From Colwellia sp. MB3u-41 (lineage in GTDB: Bacteria > Pseudomonadota > Gammaproteobacteria > Enterobacterales > Alteromonadaceae): a stretch of DNA of 64,000 bases. The DNA is taken from contig NZ_JACGUT010000010.1 of NCBI RefSeq assembly GCF_014076845.1, forward strand, positions 62,001 through 126,000. The letters are read 5' to 3'. Below, piece after piece: positions 19,599 through 28,299 of this stretch. The first letter of the stretch is position 1, and every line of letters begins with the position of its first letter. A model generated the notes under the pieces. That model searched no databases. It was not told the origin of the DNA and saw nothing but the letters and a program-made list of their open reading frames with translations. A program made the position numbers and the translations under genes.

Positions 19599-21023
19599 AT
19601 GAGCGCATCTAGAGAGCATTTTAGCTCTAAACTCGGATTTATTTTAGCCGCAGCAGGTTCTGCTGTTGGCATTGGTAACTTAGTCGGCTTTCCTGTGAAT
19701 GCTGCTAAAAATGGGGGTGGTGCATTTTTAATTATGTACGCATTATTCGTATTTTTAATTTGTTTACCGGTAATGATTGCCGAAATGGCCGTTGGCCGTA
19801 AAACACAAAAAGAACCTGTTGGTGCCTATAAAGCACTCAGTGGTGGTAGTAGAGGTTGGGGAATAGCCGGGATCTTTGGTGTGCTTACGCCATTTATGAT
19901 TGCTGTTTTCTATATGGTGTTAACCGTATGGCTTTTCGGTTATCTCGCGTTAACATTATCGGGTCAATTAGATTATTTAGCCAGCGGTAAGGGCTTTAGT
20001 GAATTCATTAATAGTTCCTATTTATTTGTGGCTATGGTTGCTGTTGCTGCCATTATAAATTTCATTTTAGTTGCCGGGGTAAAAGAGGGCATAGAAAAAG
20101 CAGCAAAAATACTGATGCCAGCATTATTCGTTATGCTGTTAATCATGGTGGTTTATGTACTAAGCCTTGATAACGCTATGGCTGGTGTGAAATTTTTTAT
20201 TATTCCTGATTTTGATAAAATCACCCCTACCGTGATTAACGGCGCCTTGTCGCAAGCGTTCTTTTCGCTATCGTTAGGTATGGGTATATTAATTACTTAC
20301 GGTTCATATATTAATAATAAAACTGATATTGTTAATTCTGCAAAATTAGTGGCTTTAACTGATACTGCGGTTGCTTTTACTGCAGGCTTAATGATTTTAC
20401 CTGCGGTATTTTCATTCAACCCTAATGTTAATCCAGCGGAGTTAAGTGATAGTTCTGTATCATTAATTTTTACTTTTTTACCTAAAATATTTTTAGCACT
20501 ACAAACCTCTATTGGCTACTTTGGTGCAAGTGCCGTCGCTGCATTTTTCTTCCTTTTAGTGTTTTTTGCTGCTATTACCTCATTAGTTTCAATTATTGAA
20601 GTACCGGTTTCTTATTTAGTCACAGAAAAAAAGCATAGTCGTAAAAAAGCCTTATCAATTTTAATGATTTTAGGTGGTGTATTAACTGTATTTGCTATGG
20701 TTTCATTTGGTATGGTGTCGTTCTTTACTGAATTTACAACGTATGCTGGCGGTTCACGTTCATTCTTTGATGTGGTTTATGATATTTTCTACGATACAAT
20801 TTTACCGTTAAATGGCTTTCTTTTATGTATGTTTGTAAGTTATCGCTGGAAAAAACATAACCTTTCAGACGAACTAGCTATTGGCAACGATAACTATAAA
20901 GGTTCTTGGGTCGAGAAGTATGTTAACTTCTCGTTAGGTACTTTTATACCCTTCATTGTCTTATGTATTTTCTTAAATACTGTTGCGCAAAAATTCTTTG
21001 CCTACAACATTTTTGCTTCGTAG
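19599..21023 (+). CDS. Neurotransmitter:sodium symporter (NSS/SNF) family transporter
   Basis: 474 residues with about 11-12 membrane segments. The N-terminus KLGFILAAAGSAVGIGNLVGFP is the NSS signature: unwound TM1 with Na+ and substrate sites. Bacterial members take up amino acids with Na+, in the manner of LeuT or MhsT, but the substrate here is not evident. An 11-12 bp terminator follows the gene, and a 238-bp region with no other gene precedes it. Family is firm; the amino-acid substrate is inference. Confidence 0.92.
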   Translation: MSASREHFSSKLGFILAAAGSAVGIGNLVGFPVNAAKNGGGAFLIMYALFVFLICLPVMIAEMAVGRKTQKEPVGAYKALSGGSRGWGIAGIFGVLTPFMIAVFYMVLTVWLFGYLALTLSGQLDYLASGKGFSEFINSSYLFVAMVAVAAIINFILVAGVKEGIEKAAKILMPALFVMLLIMVVYVLSLDNAMAGVKFFIIPDFDKITPTVINGALSQAFFSLSLGMGILITYGSYINNKTDIVNSAKLVALTDTAVAFTAGLMILPAVFSFNPNVNPAELSDSSVSLIFTFLPKIFLALQTSIGYFGASAVAAFFFLLVFFAAITSLVSIIEVPVSYLVTEKKHSRKKALSILMILGGVLTVFAMVSFGMVSFFTEFTTYAGGSRSFFDVVYDIFYDTILPLNGFLLCMFVSYRWKKHNLSDELAIGNDNYKGSWVEKYVNFSLGTFIPFIVLCIFLNTVAQKFFAYNIFAS

Positions 21024-21061
21024 TATGATGATGTAATGTAAAGGAACAAACGATTTAACCA

Positions 21062-21095
21062 AAAGCCGCATAATTTGTTATTATGCGGCTTTATT
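21062..21095 (+). terminator. Terminator after the NSS transporter gene
   Basis: AAAGCCGCATAAT (21062-21074) pairs with ATTATGCGGCTTT (21080-21092) around a 5-nt loop, followed by a T-rich tail. Confidence 0.9.
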
Positions 21096-21117
21096 TTATC
21101 TTTTAAACAATATAGTT

Positions 21118-22047
21118 ATGACACTAAACCTTCAAGATCACCTTAAAACTTCGCTACAGTCTATTGAAAAACTCAGTAGTTTAACTGATTGCCAACGATT
21201 ATTTCATGGTAGAGGTCATACTTATCCTGAGTTATCTCACGTCAATGTTGACTGGTTTTCGCCTGTTGTGCTCATTACACTTTACCAAGAGGTTGATGAA
21301 GCTTGGTTGAATGAACAAGTGACGGTGATAAAGCAGTTGATCCCATACTGCCAATCGATTCAAGTACAATACCGTAGCCGAAAGTTTGCTCCTAGCGAAG
21401 TATTATGGGGAGAAGATATCACGGAATTAAATGCGCAAGAACATGGCCTTAAATATCATATTAGCTTAGGTAAAGCACAAAATTCTGGGCTTTTTCTTGA
21501 TATGGGCAATGGCCGAGATTGGGTGAAAAATCATAGTGAAGGGAGGAACGTTTTAAATCTATTTGCTTATACTTGTGCCTTTTCTATTGCCGCTATTGCA
21601 GGGGGTGCTCGGCAAGTTGTTAATATTGATATGAGTAAAAGCTCTTTATCTAAAGGGCGTGAAAATCATAAACTTAATAAACAAGATGCGAGCAAGGTAA
21701 AATATGAAGGTGTTGATATTTTTAAATCGTACAATCGATTGAAAAAAAATGGCCCTTACGATTTATTGATTTGTGATCCTCCTTCATTTCAAAAGGGCAG
21801 TGTAAATATTGAGCGAGATTACAAGAAAATCATTAAACGCTTACCTGAGTTAATGGCAAATAATAGTGATGTAGTGCTCTGTTTAAATTCTCCTGACTTA
21901 AGTGAGGATTTTTTATTAGCTGAAGTTTCTAGAGAATGCCCTCAGTGCCAATTTCAGCATCGAATTGATAACCCAAAGGTATTCGTTGAAGCTGAAGCAG
22001 GTAAGGGCTTGAAGGTGCTTTATTTTCGCTACGTGGAAATATGCTAA
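21118..22047 (+). CDS. Class I SAM-dependent methyltransferase, RlmI/RlmK-like
   Basis: 309 residues. The Rossmann methyltransferase core follows a short N-terminal domain: GLFLDMGNGRDWV, then motif I NVLNLFAYTCAFSIAA, acidic VVNIDMSKSSL, and the catalytic-type DPPSF (220-224). This is the Methyltrans_SAM family (PF10672) related to the C-terminal half of 23S rRNA methyltransferases RlmI and RlmK(L), but without their PUA or THUMP domains. An RNA target is likely; the modified base is unknown. It starts right after the NSS terminator and converges on lysE with an 11-bp gap. Confidence 0.85.
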   Translation: MTLNLQDHLKTSLQSIEKLSSLTDCQRLFHGRGHTYPELSHVNVDWFSPVVLITLYQEVDEAWLNEQVTVIKQLIPYCQSIQVQYRSRKFAPSEVLWGEDITELNAQEHGLKYHISLGKAQNSGLFLDMGNGRDWVKNHSEGRNVLNLFAYTCAFSIAAIAGGARQVVNIDMSKSSLSKGRENHKLNKQDASKVKYEGVDIFKSYNRLKKNGPYDLLICDPPSFQKGSVNIERDYKKIIKRLPELMANNSDVVLCLNSPDLSEDFLLAEVSRECPQCQFQHRIDNPKVFVEAEAGKGLKVLYFRYVEIC

Positions 22048-22058
22048 ATAAGTTGTAT

Positions 22059-22673
22059 TTAGTTAATCACTATACGAGCAGCAAGTAGTATTAAAAAGCT
22101 GCCCGTTACTTTGTCAACAATATGGCTGTTCTCACGTAATTTATTAATGATATTACCGCGTGATAGTGTAAACGTTACTAAGCAATACCATAAAGCATCA
22201 ATGCTTCCTACTGTCGCGGTCATTATCATTTTTTGCTCACTGCTCGCGTCTTCCCCTAAAAACTGACTAAATAAGGCGAGAAAGAAAATAGCGAGTTTTG
22301 GGTTTAAAAAAGCGATTAAAAAGCCATCACGCCAGCCGTTTACTTGCGCTTTTTTCACTGGGTCATTTTGAGAAAATACGGTATTAACTTTTTTGCTTAA
22401 TAATGATTTTACCCCTAAATACAGTAAAAAAGCCGCGCCTGCATATTGAATAATACTGAATATCAAAGGAGATTTAACGATAATCACCGCTATACCTGTT
22501 GCCGTAATGGCTGCATAAATCGCAACACCTAAACCATGGCTAATAGCCGTGGCATAACCTTGTGATGTTCCTCCAGACAACGTATTTTTGATGACTAATG
22601 CCAAGCTTGGTCCGGGAGATAAAGCGCCCATCATACAAATGACGACAAAAGATAACCATAAGTGAAATTCCAT
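22059..22673 (-). CDS. LysE family amino-acid exporter
   Basis: 204 residues with six hydrophobic segments, normal for LysE/RhtB. The family signature is at the N-terminus: MMGALSPGPSLALVIKNTLSGGTSQGYATAISHGLGV. FLIAFLNPKLAIFFLALF in the middle is equally typical. It exports amino acids or related compounds; substrate not known. It follows the DNA ligase gene by 47 bp on the same strand, so co-transcription is possible but no functional link is obvious. Confidence 0.9.
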   Translation of the reverse strand: MEFHLWLSFVVICMMGALSPGPSLALVIKNTLSGGTSQGYATAISHGLGVAIYAAITATGIAVIIVKSPLIFSIIQYAGAAFLLYLGVKSLLSKKVNTVFSQNDPVKKAQVNGWRDGFLIAFLNPKLAIFFLALFSQFLGEDASSEQKMIMTATVGSIDALWYCLVTFTLSRGNIINKLRENSHIVDKVTGSFLILLAARIVIN

Positions 22674-22720
22674 TAATTATTATTCTCTTTTTATAGGGAC
22701 CGATAGTCAGTTTATGCATT

Positions 22721-23602
22721 TTACTGAATGAGTGTTAGCTCACGAATGCGTAAGAAGCTCGCAAATTTTGGCACACCTCGCGCGGTTTTACCAATGTATT
22801 TGTAAGTGACCGTACTACCAATAGCGGGTGGTTTTTCGCGTTGCTTATCAGTAAAACCACTACCAATCTTAAAGGTAAGACCGGAAGGCATCTTTACTTT
22901 TAACGAGCCCATTTTATTTTTGTATTTACCCTTACCCTTAATATGCGCAATAACGATAGCTTCAGCATCATCATGTTGTTTTAGTTTCATTAAATCATGA
23001 CTTCTACCAACGTTGTAGTAGGCTGCTTGATGATGCAGCATTAACCCTTCCCCGCCTATATTGACGATATTTACTAGTTGTTGATGCAATAAGGCGATTG
23101 AATTTATTTTTTCTTGTTCTATTGTCTGCCAATAAGGGCTGGTCGATGATGCTATTAAATGATTCATCTGAGTAATACGCTGACTAAAAGTACCCGCATG
23201 TTTGGGTAAGTCAAAAACCATAAAGCGTATTTTCTGCCAACAGCTCATTTTATTTTGTGGTGTAGGCTGGTGTTTTCTGACACAGCTACTGATTTTTTCA
23301 AACTCACCACGGTTGCTCCATAGTTCACCATCAAGGTATATCTTGGGCCAACCTAGGGTAAACCACTCTGGTGCATGAATGAGGTTGCCTCCACGAGTGA
23401 ATAAATTTTTACCATTCCAGTAACCACGAATACCATCGAGCTTTTCGCTAACAAAGTATTCATTAATACTGATAGGATTTTTCCTGTCAGCTTTATAGGG
23501 TGTTGCGAGTTGAATTTTGGGTAAGTCTTTTGCATAGCACTGGGCCAAGAGCATGTAGCAAGCTAATAAATATAAAAACTTTACTGTAAACGCGTGCAAC
23601 AT
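22721..23602 (-). CDS. Exported ATP-dependent DNA ligase (Lig E type)
   Basis: 293 residues with a signal peptide (MLHAFTVKFLYLLACYMLLAQCYA). The nucleotidyltransferase domain holds motif I SEKLDGIRG with the adenylated Lys54, DGELW (motif III), VFDLP (motif IIIa-like), GEGLMLH (motif IV) and LMKLKQHDDAEAIV (motif V). A short OB-fold follows (KMGSLKVKMPSGLTFKIGSGF, ending ASFLRIREL). There is no extra DNA-binding domain, which is the minimal Lig E plan. Lig E ligases are thought to seal nicks in periplasmic DNA, perhaps during DNA uptake. That role is inference here. Confidence 0.92.
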   Translation of the reverse strand: MLHAFTVKFLYLLACYMLLAQCYAKDLPKIQLATPYKADRKNPISINEYFVSEKLDGIRGYWNGKNLFTRGGNLIHAPEWFTLGWPKIYLDGELWSNRGEFEKISSCVRKHQPTPQNKMSCWQKIRFMVFDLPKHAGTFSQRITQMNHLIASSTSPYWQTIEQEKINSIALLHQQLVNIVNIGGEGLMLHHQAAYYNVGRSHDLMKLKQHDDAEAIVIAHIKGKGKYKNKMGSLKVKMPSGLTFKIGSGFTDKQREKPPAIGSTVTYKYIGKTARGVPKFASFLRIRELTLIQ

Positions 23603-23723
23603 TGAACGTCCTTGCTCATTTTAGATAAAACTGAGTATAGAACGTATTTGCTGACTTGCTAATGTAATGTTAATTTTGTGTACTAATATATTAAGTGTTC
23701 TAGTAGGGACTCAAGGAGGAACT

Positions 23724-24248
23724 GTGAAGAGTGCTTATTTTCAAATTTTGCTTGTTGGCATCATGTTAACTTTTTCTTATGAAAGTTACGCGGGGAAAAA
23801 AGAATGTCAATCTTATGCAGATAAATTACGTAATGTTCAGTCACAACAAAGGCAAGGCCAAGGCTTAAAACGCAGTAAAAACTTAAATAAGCAAGAGAAA
23901 GTGGCGCGGAAAAAATGGTGGCAGTGCGAACGAGGTCTGTTAAAAAAGGTAAAAGGTAACCATAAAAAAAAGCAAAGAAATATTGCAGTAAATATCCATC
24001 AGCCGTTATCAGCCACTTTATCAAGAGATATTAAAAAGGGCAGTAGTAAACCCTTTCAAACGTCAGCTCCCGTTGTAATAAAATCTCGTTATCAAGGTAA
24101 ACAACTGCAAGCATGGCTACAATATTATCAACAGCCGAAAAAGTGTTTACGGCCTAAGACTACTCGTCAGTTTGCTTATTGCGTAGAAAACAGAAGAACA
24201 CAGCAGTTAGCGTTTGAGAAAGGTGAGAGGACTATTATTGTTGAGTAA
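23724..24248 (+). CDS. Exported, strongly basic protein of unknown function
   Basis: 174 residues from a GTG at 23724, chosen because AAGGAGG (23713-23719) stands just ahead and the product then starts with a signal peptide (MKSAYFQILLVGIMLTFSYESYAGK). The mature part is very rich in Lys, Arg and Gln (QSQQRQGQGLKRSKNLNKQ) with Cys at spaced positions (KKECQSY, WWQCERG, KKCLRP, AYCVEN), suggesting two disulfides. No family recognised. It is divergent from the Lig E gene (121 bp apart) and points toward the DUF3581 gene. Confidence 0.7.
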   Translation: MKSAYFQILLVGIMLTFSYESYAGKKECQSYADKLRNVQSQQRQGQGLKRSKNLNKQEKVARKKWWQCERGLLKKVKGNHKKKQRNIAVNIHQPLSATLSRDIKKGSSKPFQTSAPVVIKSRYQGKQLQAWLQYYQQPKKCLRPKTTRQFAYCVENRRTQQLAFEKGERTIIVE

Positions 24249-24266
24249 CATCATTTTATTGAGATT

Positions 24267-24974
24267 TTATTTCAGATACTGCGCTTTTTTATCGTTGTAA
24301 TGGCTAACAAGTGTATCAATAGTTGCTTGTTCATAATCTCTTAAGCCACTGAGTAGCATGTGTTTTTTACCATGACCGATAACTTCACCATTAGCCACTA
24401 AATCAAAAGGTAGTGTCGCTTTACCGCGTTTACCATCAATAAGTAAACTGGGCGTCGTTAATTGCAATTGTACGTCAACAAAATTAAGCTTATCTAAATG
24501 AATAAACATGTTCTCGTACATCACCATTGGCCGTGTCGGATTGATCATTACACTGTTTTCAAACATTAATTTTACTAAAATATGTGGAAATGTATGGCCT
24601 GAAAACTCAACGTAGGCGCGGATCAATGCATTGATCGATTGGCTATTCGTTGTACATTCACCCGAGGCTTCTATTTTCATGTACTCTTTAGCATTGTCAT
24701 CGGTAACACAGGCTGATTCGACAATTTTTTCTGGAAAATCTAGCTTAAGACCATCAGTAACCATGCCCGAAAAAGTAAAGCCCATGTTTTGTGATAAACC
24801 TGATTTTTCTAATACCACTGAAAAAAGTAAGTCACCGGGTACACAAAAACGTTTTGCATCAACATCATGTAGCGGATTGAAATCGTCAGCAATTTTTTTA
24901 GCAAAGTCACTACCTTGTTGACGAGAGAAACTTATTTGACTGCCTGTTACGCTACAGTAACTTTCTAGAAACAT
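24267..24974 (-). CDS. DUF3581 family protein
   Basis: 235 residues, no signal or membrane segment. It matches my recollection of the DUF3581 family, conserved among marine gammaproteobacteria. Residues 25-55 (KKIADDFNPLHDVDAKRFCVPGDL) resemble the hydratase motif of MaoC-like hot-dog proteins (DxNPxH), so it may be a hot-dog fold binding an acyl-CoA-like ligand. That is inference. It lies 100 bp downstream of the GIY-YIG gene on the same strand. Confidence 0.75.
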   Translation of the reverse strand: MFLESYCSVTGSQISFSRQQGSDFAKKIADDFNPLHDVDAKRFCVPGDLLFSVVLEKSGLSQNMGFTFSGMVTDGLKLDFPEKIVESACVTDDNAKEYMKIEASGECTTNSQSINALIRAYVEFSGHTFPHILVKLMFENSVMINPTRPMVMYENMFIHLDKLNFVDVQLQLTTPSLLIDGKRGKATLPFDLVANGEVIGHGKKHMLLSGLRDYEQATIDTLVSHYNDKKAQYLK

Positions 24975-25074
24975 AATACCTACATCTATTGTTTGAAAAC
25001 CGCCGTATATTAGCAGTTACCCACAGATAAGTGGAAATTAATTGAAAAAACAGAAACTAAGCAGACCAGTATCG

Positions 25075-25380
25075 TCAAGGGACTTTTGTTAAAATATTGG
25101 GGTCAAAACTATGCACTAGGTTTTCTTTTTCTACCTTGGTAAACTTCTTTAATTGATATTCACGTTTGCAGGCTAGTTGTCGATTTTCTTGAGCTTCAGC
25201 GTAAACTAATTTTACTGGTCGACGCGCGCGCGTGTATTTAGCTCCCGTTTTATTACAGGTATTGTGTTCAAAGAGCCGACGAATAAGGTTTGTAGTAACA
25301 CCTGCGTACAAACTATTGTCAGCACAACGTAAATAATAAACAAACCAGGTTGGCTTGGGAGAGATTTTTTTTTCTGGCAT
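25075..25380 (-). CDS. GIY-YIG nuclease family protein (YhbQ/UPF0213-like)
   Basis: 101 residues making up one GIY-YIG domain: FVYYLRCADNSLYAGVTTNLIRRLFEHN, where VYYL...LYAGVT stands for the GIY...YIG signature and Arg25-region and His supply the active site, then GAKYTRARRPVKLVYAE. YhbQ-type proteins are small structure-dependent DNA endonucleases linked to repair in E. coli; the function here is inferred from the family. An alternative upstream frame at 25212-25433 is a shadow. Confidence 0.9.
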   Translation of the reverse strand: MPEKKISPKPTWFVYYLRCADNSLYAGVTTNLIRRLFEHNTCNKTGAKYTRARRPVKLVYAEAQENRQLACKREYQLKKFTKVEKENLVHSFDPNILTKVP

Positions 25381-25490
25381 AAGCTTATTATGGCAATTTT
25401 TATCATTGAAATCGATAAAAAGCTGGCTGTCATTTCCAGAGTTTTATACCATGCCCTCTAAATTCCCCATGAAAACTATCGAGACAATAA

Positions 25491-26327
25491 ATGACCCATT
25501 ACGATGCTGGTGCTTTGAGTAAAATGACTGCCCAATTAGATGAAAACGGACTTGTTCATTATCAATTACCTATCGGTGAACAGTTAATCGATATGAATGC
25601 GTTAATCGGGAAAAAAATAACCTTCGATTATCAAGGTAAAATAGCGTGTCGCCATTGTTCAAGGGTAACGAAAAAAAGCTATTCACAAGGTTTTTGTTAT
25701 CCGTGTATGCAAAAACTTGCACAATGTGACATGTGCATTATGAAGCCAGAAACTTGTCACCATGCACAAGGTACTTGTCGTGAGCCTGAGTGGGGCGTAA
25801 AAAATTGCATGGTAAATCATTATGTTTATTTAGCGAACACTTCGGGAATTAAAGTGGGTATTACTCGCCATACACAAATACCTACACGCTGGATTGATCA
25901 AGGCGCTACACAAGCTTTACCATTATTTAGAGTGAGTACGCGCTTACAATCGGGGCTTGTTGAAATAGCTCTCGCCAAATTTATTGCTGATAAAACAAAT
26001 TGGCGAGCTATGCTAAAAGGAATGGGTAAAACCGTTGATTTAAAAGAAAAAGCGCAGGAACTATTACCAGAGATCGCCGCGGAATTAGAAGACATTAAAT
26101 TACGTTTTGGCGCTGATGCTGTTGAGTTACTTGATGAGCCTGTAGTTAATTTACGTTTTCCAGTAGAGCAATATTTGGAAAAAATAGCGTCATTTAACTT
26201 TGATAAAACAGCACAAGTTTCAGGGCTACTGCAAGGAATTAAAGGGCAATATTTGATCTTTGATAAGGGTGTTATTAATATACGAAAATTTGGATCTTAC
26301 CAAGTGGCACTAACGGTTGAAGAGTAA
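25491..26327 (+). CDS. DUF2797 family protein
   Basis: 278 residues. The N-terminal half has a Cys-rich zinc-ribbon-like part (ACRHCSRVTKKSYSQGFCYPCMQKLAQCDMC, then CHHAQGTC). The second half begins YLANTSGIKVGITRHTQIPTRWIDQGA, a block that resembles a GIY-YIG core and marks DUF2797. Function unknown; the mix suggests nucleic-acid binding or cleavage. It is divergent from the small GIY-YIG gene with 110 bp between the two. Terminator at 26348-26385. Confidence 0.8.
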   Translation: MTHYDAGALSKMTAQLDENGLVHYQLPIGEQLIDMNALIGKKITFDYQGKIACRHCSRVTKKSYSQGFCYPCMQKLAQCDMCIMKPETCHHAQGTCREPEWGVKNCMVNHYVYLANTSGIKVGITRHTQIPTRWIDQGATQALPLFRVSTRLQSGLVEIALAKFIADKTNWRAMLKGMGKTVDLKEKAQELLPEIAAELEDIKLRFGADAVELLDEPVVNLRFPVEQYLEKIASFNFDKTAQVSGLLQGIKGQYLIFDKGVINIRKFGSYQVALTVEE

Positions 26328-26347
26328 TATCGATTATAATAATAAAA

Positions 26348-26385
26348 AGTCACTAATTACCGATTTAGTGACTATACTTTTTTTT
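26348..26385 (+). terminator. Terminator after the DUF2797 gene
   Basis: AGTCACTAA (26348-26356) pairs with TTAGTGACT (26365-26373), followed by ATAC and eight T. Confidence 0.85.
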
Positions 26386-26509
26386 ACTCTTGACCATTCA
26401 CTAATTTACTGTATTTTAAATAGAAAGTGAGTCGTTAATCGATTAAAAATAGTAACATACTCACTTAATTGGGTATGCAATTACCCTATACATTTTTAGG
26501 ATCTCCTTC

Positions 26510-27355
26510 ATGAATGCTCCAGAATACGCCGAGAAGGCAAGTGAAATATTTGTTTTATCAGATTCTTTTATTCGTATTAAAGAATTAATTGATAATGAAT
26601 CGTCAACTATTGATGATATTGCTGATGTCATTTTACTAGATCCTGCTTTATCGGGCACTATTTTAAAGCTCTCTAATAGCTCATTTTTCAATTATCCCGG
26701 TCAAATCGATACTATTTCGAAAGCTGTTTTAATTATTGGCATTACTGAAGTTTATAATCTAGTTATCGCTTATTTTAGCACCAAAGCCTGTAGAAAAATC
26801 AAAACAGACCCTGAATACTTAAACGATTTTTGGGAGCGTAGTGTTGATTGTGCATTAACGGTGAAATTCTTAGGCGCTAAATTAAGTGTTCCAAATGCCG
26901 AGAGACTCTTTATTTTGGGTTTGCTACACAATTTAGGTGAGTTGGTTATGCATCAATTTATGCCTGAAAAAGTAGAGACCTGTAAACAGGTAAATTCAGA
27001 CGAATTACCATGGACGAAACAGCTACAATTTTTTGGTTTTTCTTATGCTGACGTTACGGCTGAGTTATTAAAGCAATGGCAGTTACCTTACAGTTTGATT
27101 GAGCCTATACGCGATCAAGATGGTGAAGACTTTGAACACAGTACCGACGAAACCAAATTACTCTATATTGCTAAGCGTGTGATGACGCTCAACCATGAAT
27201 GCAAAAGTCATGATCCGTCAGTGGTGATTACAGATGAAAAACTAGATTCACTGGCTGTTCAAAAAGAACTATTACGTGATGCGAGTGATTTCTGTGACAT
27301 GGAACGTTTAAGTATTTTGGCTGTTCTTAATCCAAGTGCTTTTATGCTTTATTAA
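26510..27355 (+). CDS. HDOD domain protein (paralogue B)
   Basis: 281 residues, a single HDOD domain. ILKLSNSSFFNYPGQIDTISKAVLIIGITEVYNL is the signature. Alignment by eye with the protein at 18518-19360 is continuous: ERLFILGLLHNLGE, DELPWTKQLQFFGFSYADVTAELLKQWQLP. The two are paralogues of similar length, 7 kb apart. Paralogue B keeps His in LLHNLGE where A has Gln. Likely a cytoplasmic signalling adaptor, and the last recognisable core gene before the accessory stretch. Confidence 0.88.
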   Translation: MNAPEYAEKASEIFVLSDSFIRIKELIDNESSTIDDIADVILLDPALSGTILKLSNSSFFNYPGQIDTISKAVLIIGITEVYNLVIAYFSTKACRKIKTDPEYLNDFWERSVDCALTVKFLGAKLSVPNAERLFILGLLHNLGELVMHQFMPEKVETCKQVNSDELPWTKQLQFFGFSYADVTAELLKQWQLPYSLIEPIRDQDGEDFEHSTDETKLLYIAKRVMTLNHECKSHDPSVVITDEKLDSLAVQKELLRDASDFCDMERLSILAVLNPSAFMLY

Positions 27356-27596
27356 TACCTCATTGTTATTGCATCCATAGTGTAATAACAATGAACAATC
27401 GTTAAATAAATTCTTTAACTAAAATTAAAAGCATTCTTTCCCTTTGCTGAACACACAACAACTTACTCTACACATTTTCTGATGGCTCCCTTTCTTTCAT
27501 TGATTTAATCATTTATCTCCACAATAGATCTTTACGCCTTTTTTAATGATTTAATTTTTCATCCACCTGTTTGTGCTATGAATATAACGTTCGTTA

Positions 27597-27731
27597 TGAT
27601 CACTGCCACTTAATCTGAGAATCTCAGGCAAGTGACAGTCGTATATTTCAATAGTTTGCAGATTGTTTGAATTTGTTGACTGCCAATTAAGTTGAGAATT
27701 GTTCACACTACTGCCTTATAGTTTGAGATTT
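27597..27731 (+). repeat. Three direct copies of a 20-bp motif at the left end
   Basis: Copies at 27602-27622 (CTGCCACTTAATCTGAGAA and on), 27680-27700 (CTGCCAATTAAGTTGAGAA and on) and 27711-27731 (CTGCCTTATAGTTTGAGAT and on, degenerate). All share CTGCC at the start and TGAGA near the end with the same internal spacing. Confidence 0.8.
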
Positions 27732-27965
27732 ATTACATTATGAGATCGCATACATTACACAAACAAAAGTATGCTAAGAAGAATAAGCAATATCTAGTTA
27801 TTTTTGTTGTGGTTATTACTACCATAGGAGCGCATTAGGGGGATAAGTTTATATAAATTTAGTATTTAAGAAGTAAATTCTTGCCAGGTTATACAGATTA
27901 TATGAACCTAGCTAAAGGTTTTATACTTTATTTTGATAGCCAACTAATCCACTATTGCAGACGCT

Positions 27966-28005
27966 TTACTACCTCTTTACTATTTTTTTAGTAAAGAGGT
28001 AGTAA
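27966..28005. repeat. Perfect 17-bp inverted repeat with T6 loop
   Basis: 27966-27982 pairs without mismatch with 27989-28005 around TTTTTT. No T-run follows on the plus strand, so it is not an ordinary plus-strand terminator. It lies inside the putative element, 300 bp before the serine hydrolase gene. Confidence 0.85.
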
Positions 28006-28299
28006 TAGGTCATACAGAAGCATTGCACCTTAGAGACCATGAGTACGTGCAAAAAATGAACGTACTCAGAGTCACTATGACTTTACTTAATCTAACCGTC
28101 GCAAAACCACCATTGCTATCAGTCAATTTTGAATTATTAACGATCACTCTGTGCGCATTGCTGACTTTAGAGATAAGTTTTTTGCGATATATTTTCTAAT
28201 GAATTACTTTATAAATTATTGGTTATACAATCTAACTGTAAAAATACGCTAATATGACAATCTCCCCCGTTTAAATAACTATAATTTACAAGGAACGTT

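Larger units (their letters stand above)
27356..28299. other. Left arm of a putative mobile stretch, no confirmed gene
   Basis: About 940 bp. From 27597 it holds three direct copies of a 20-bp motif, a perfect 17-bp hairpin (27966-28005) and a 9-bp inverted repeat (28040-28048 with 28060-28068). Two short frames exist: 27740-27838 (32 residues, basic then hydrophobic) and 28056-28199 (47 hydrophobic residues). Neither is recognisable nor has a good ribosome site. The end of the region carries the serine hydrolase promoter and AAGGAACG before its ATG. Confidence 0.5.

Noticed and set aside
27740-27838. 32-codon frame in the left arm read as the start of an IstA transposase
   Set aside because: The residues do not resemble an IstA N-terminus and the frame stops after 32 codons.
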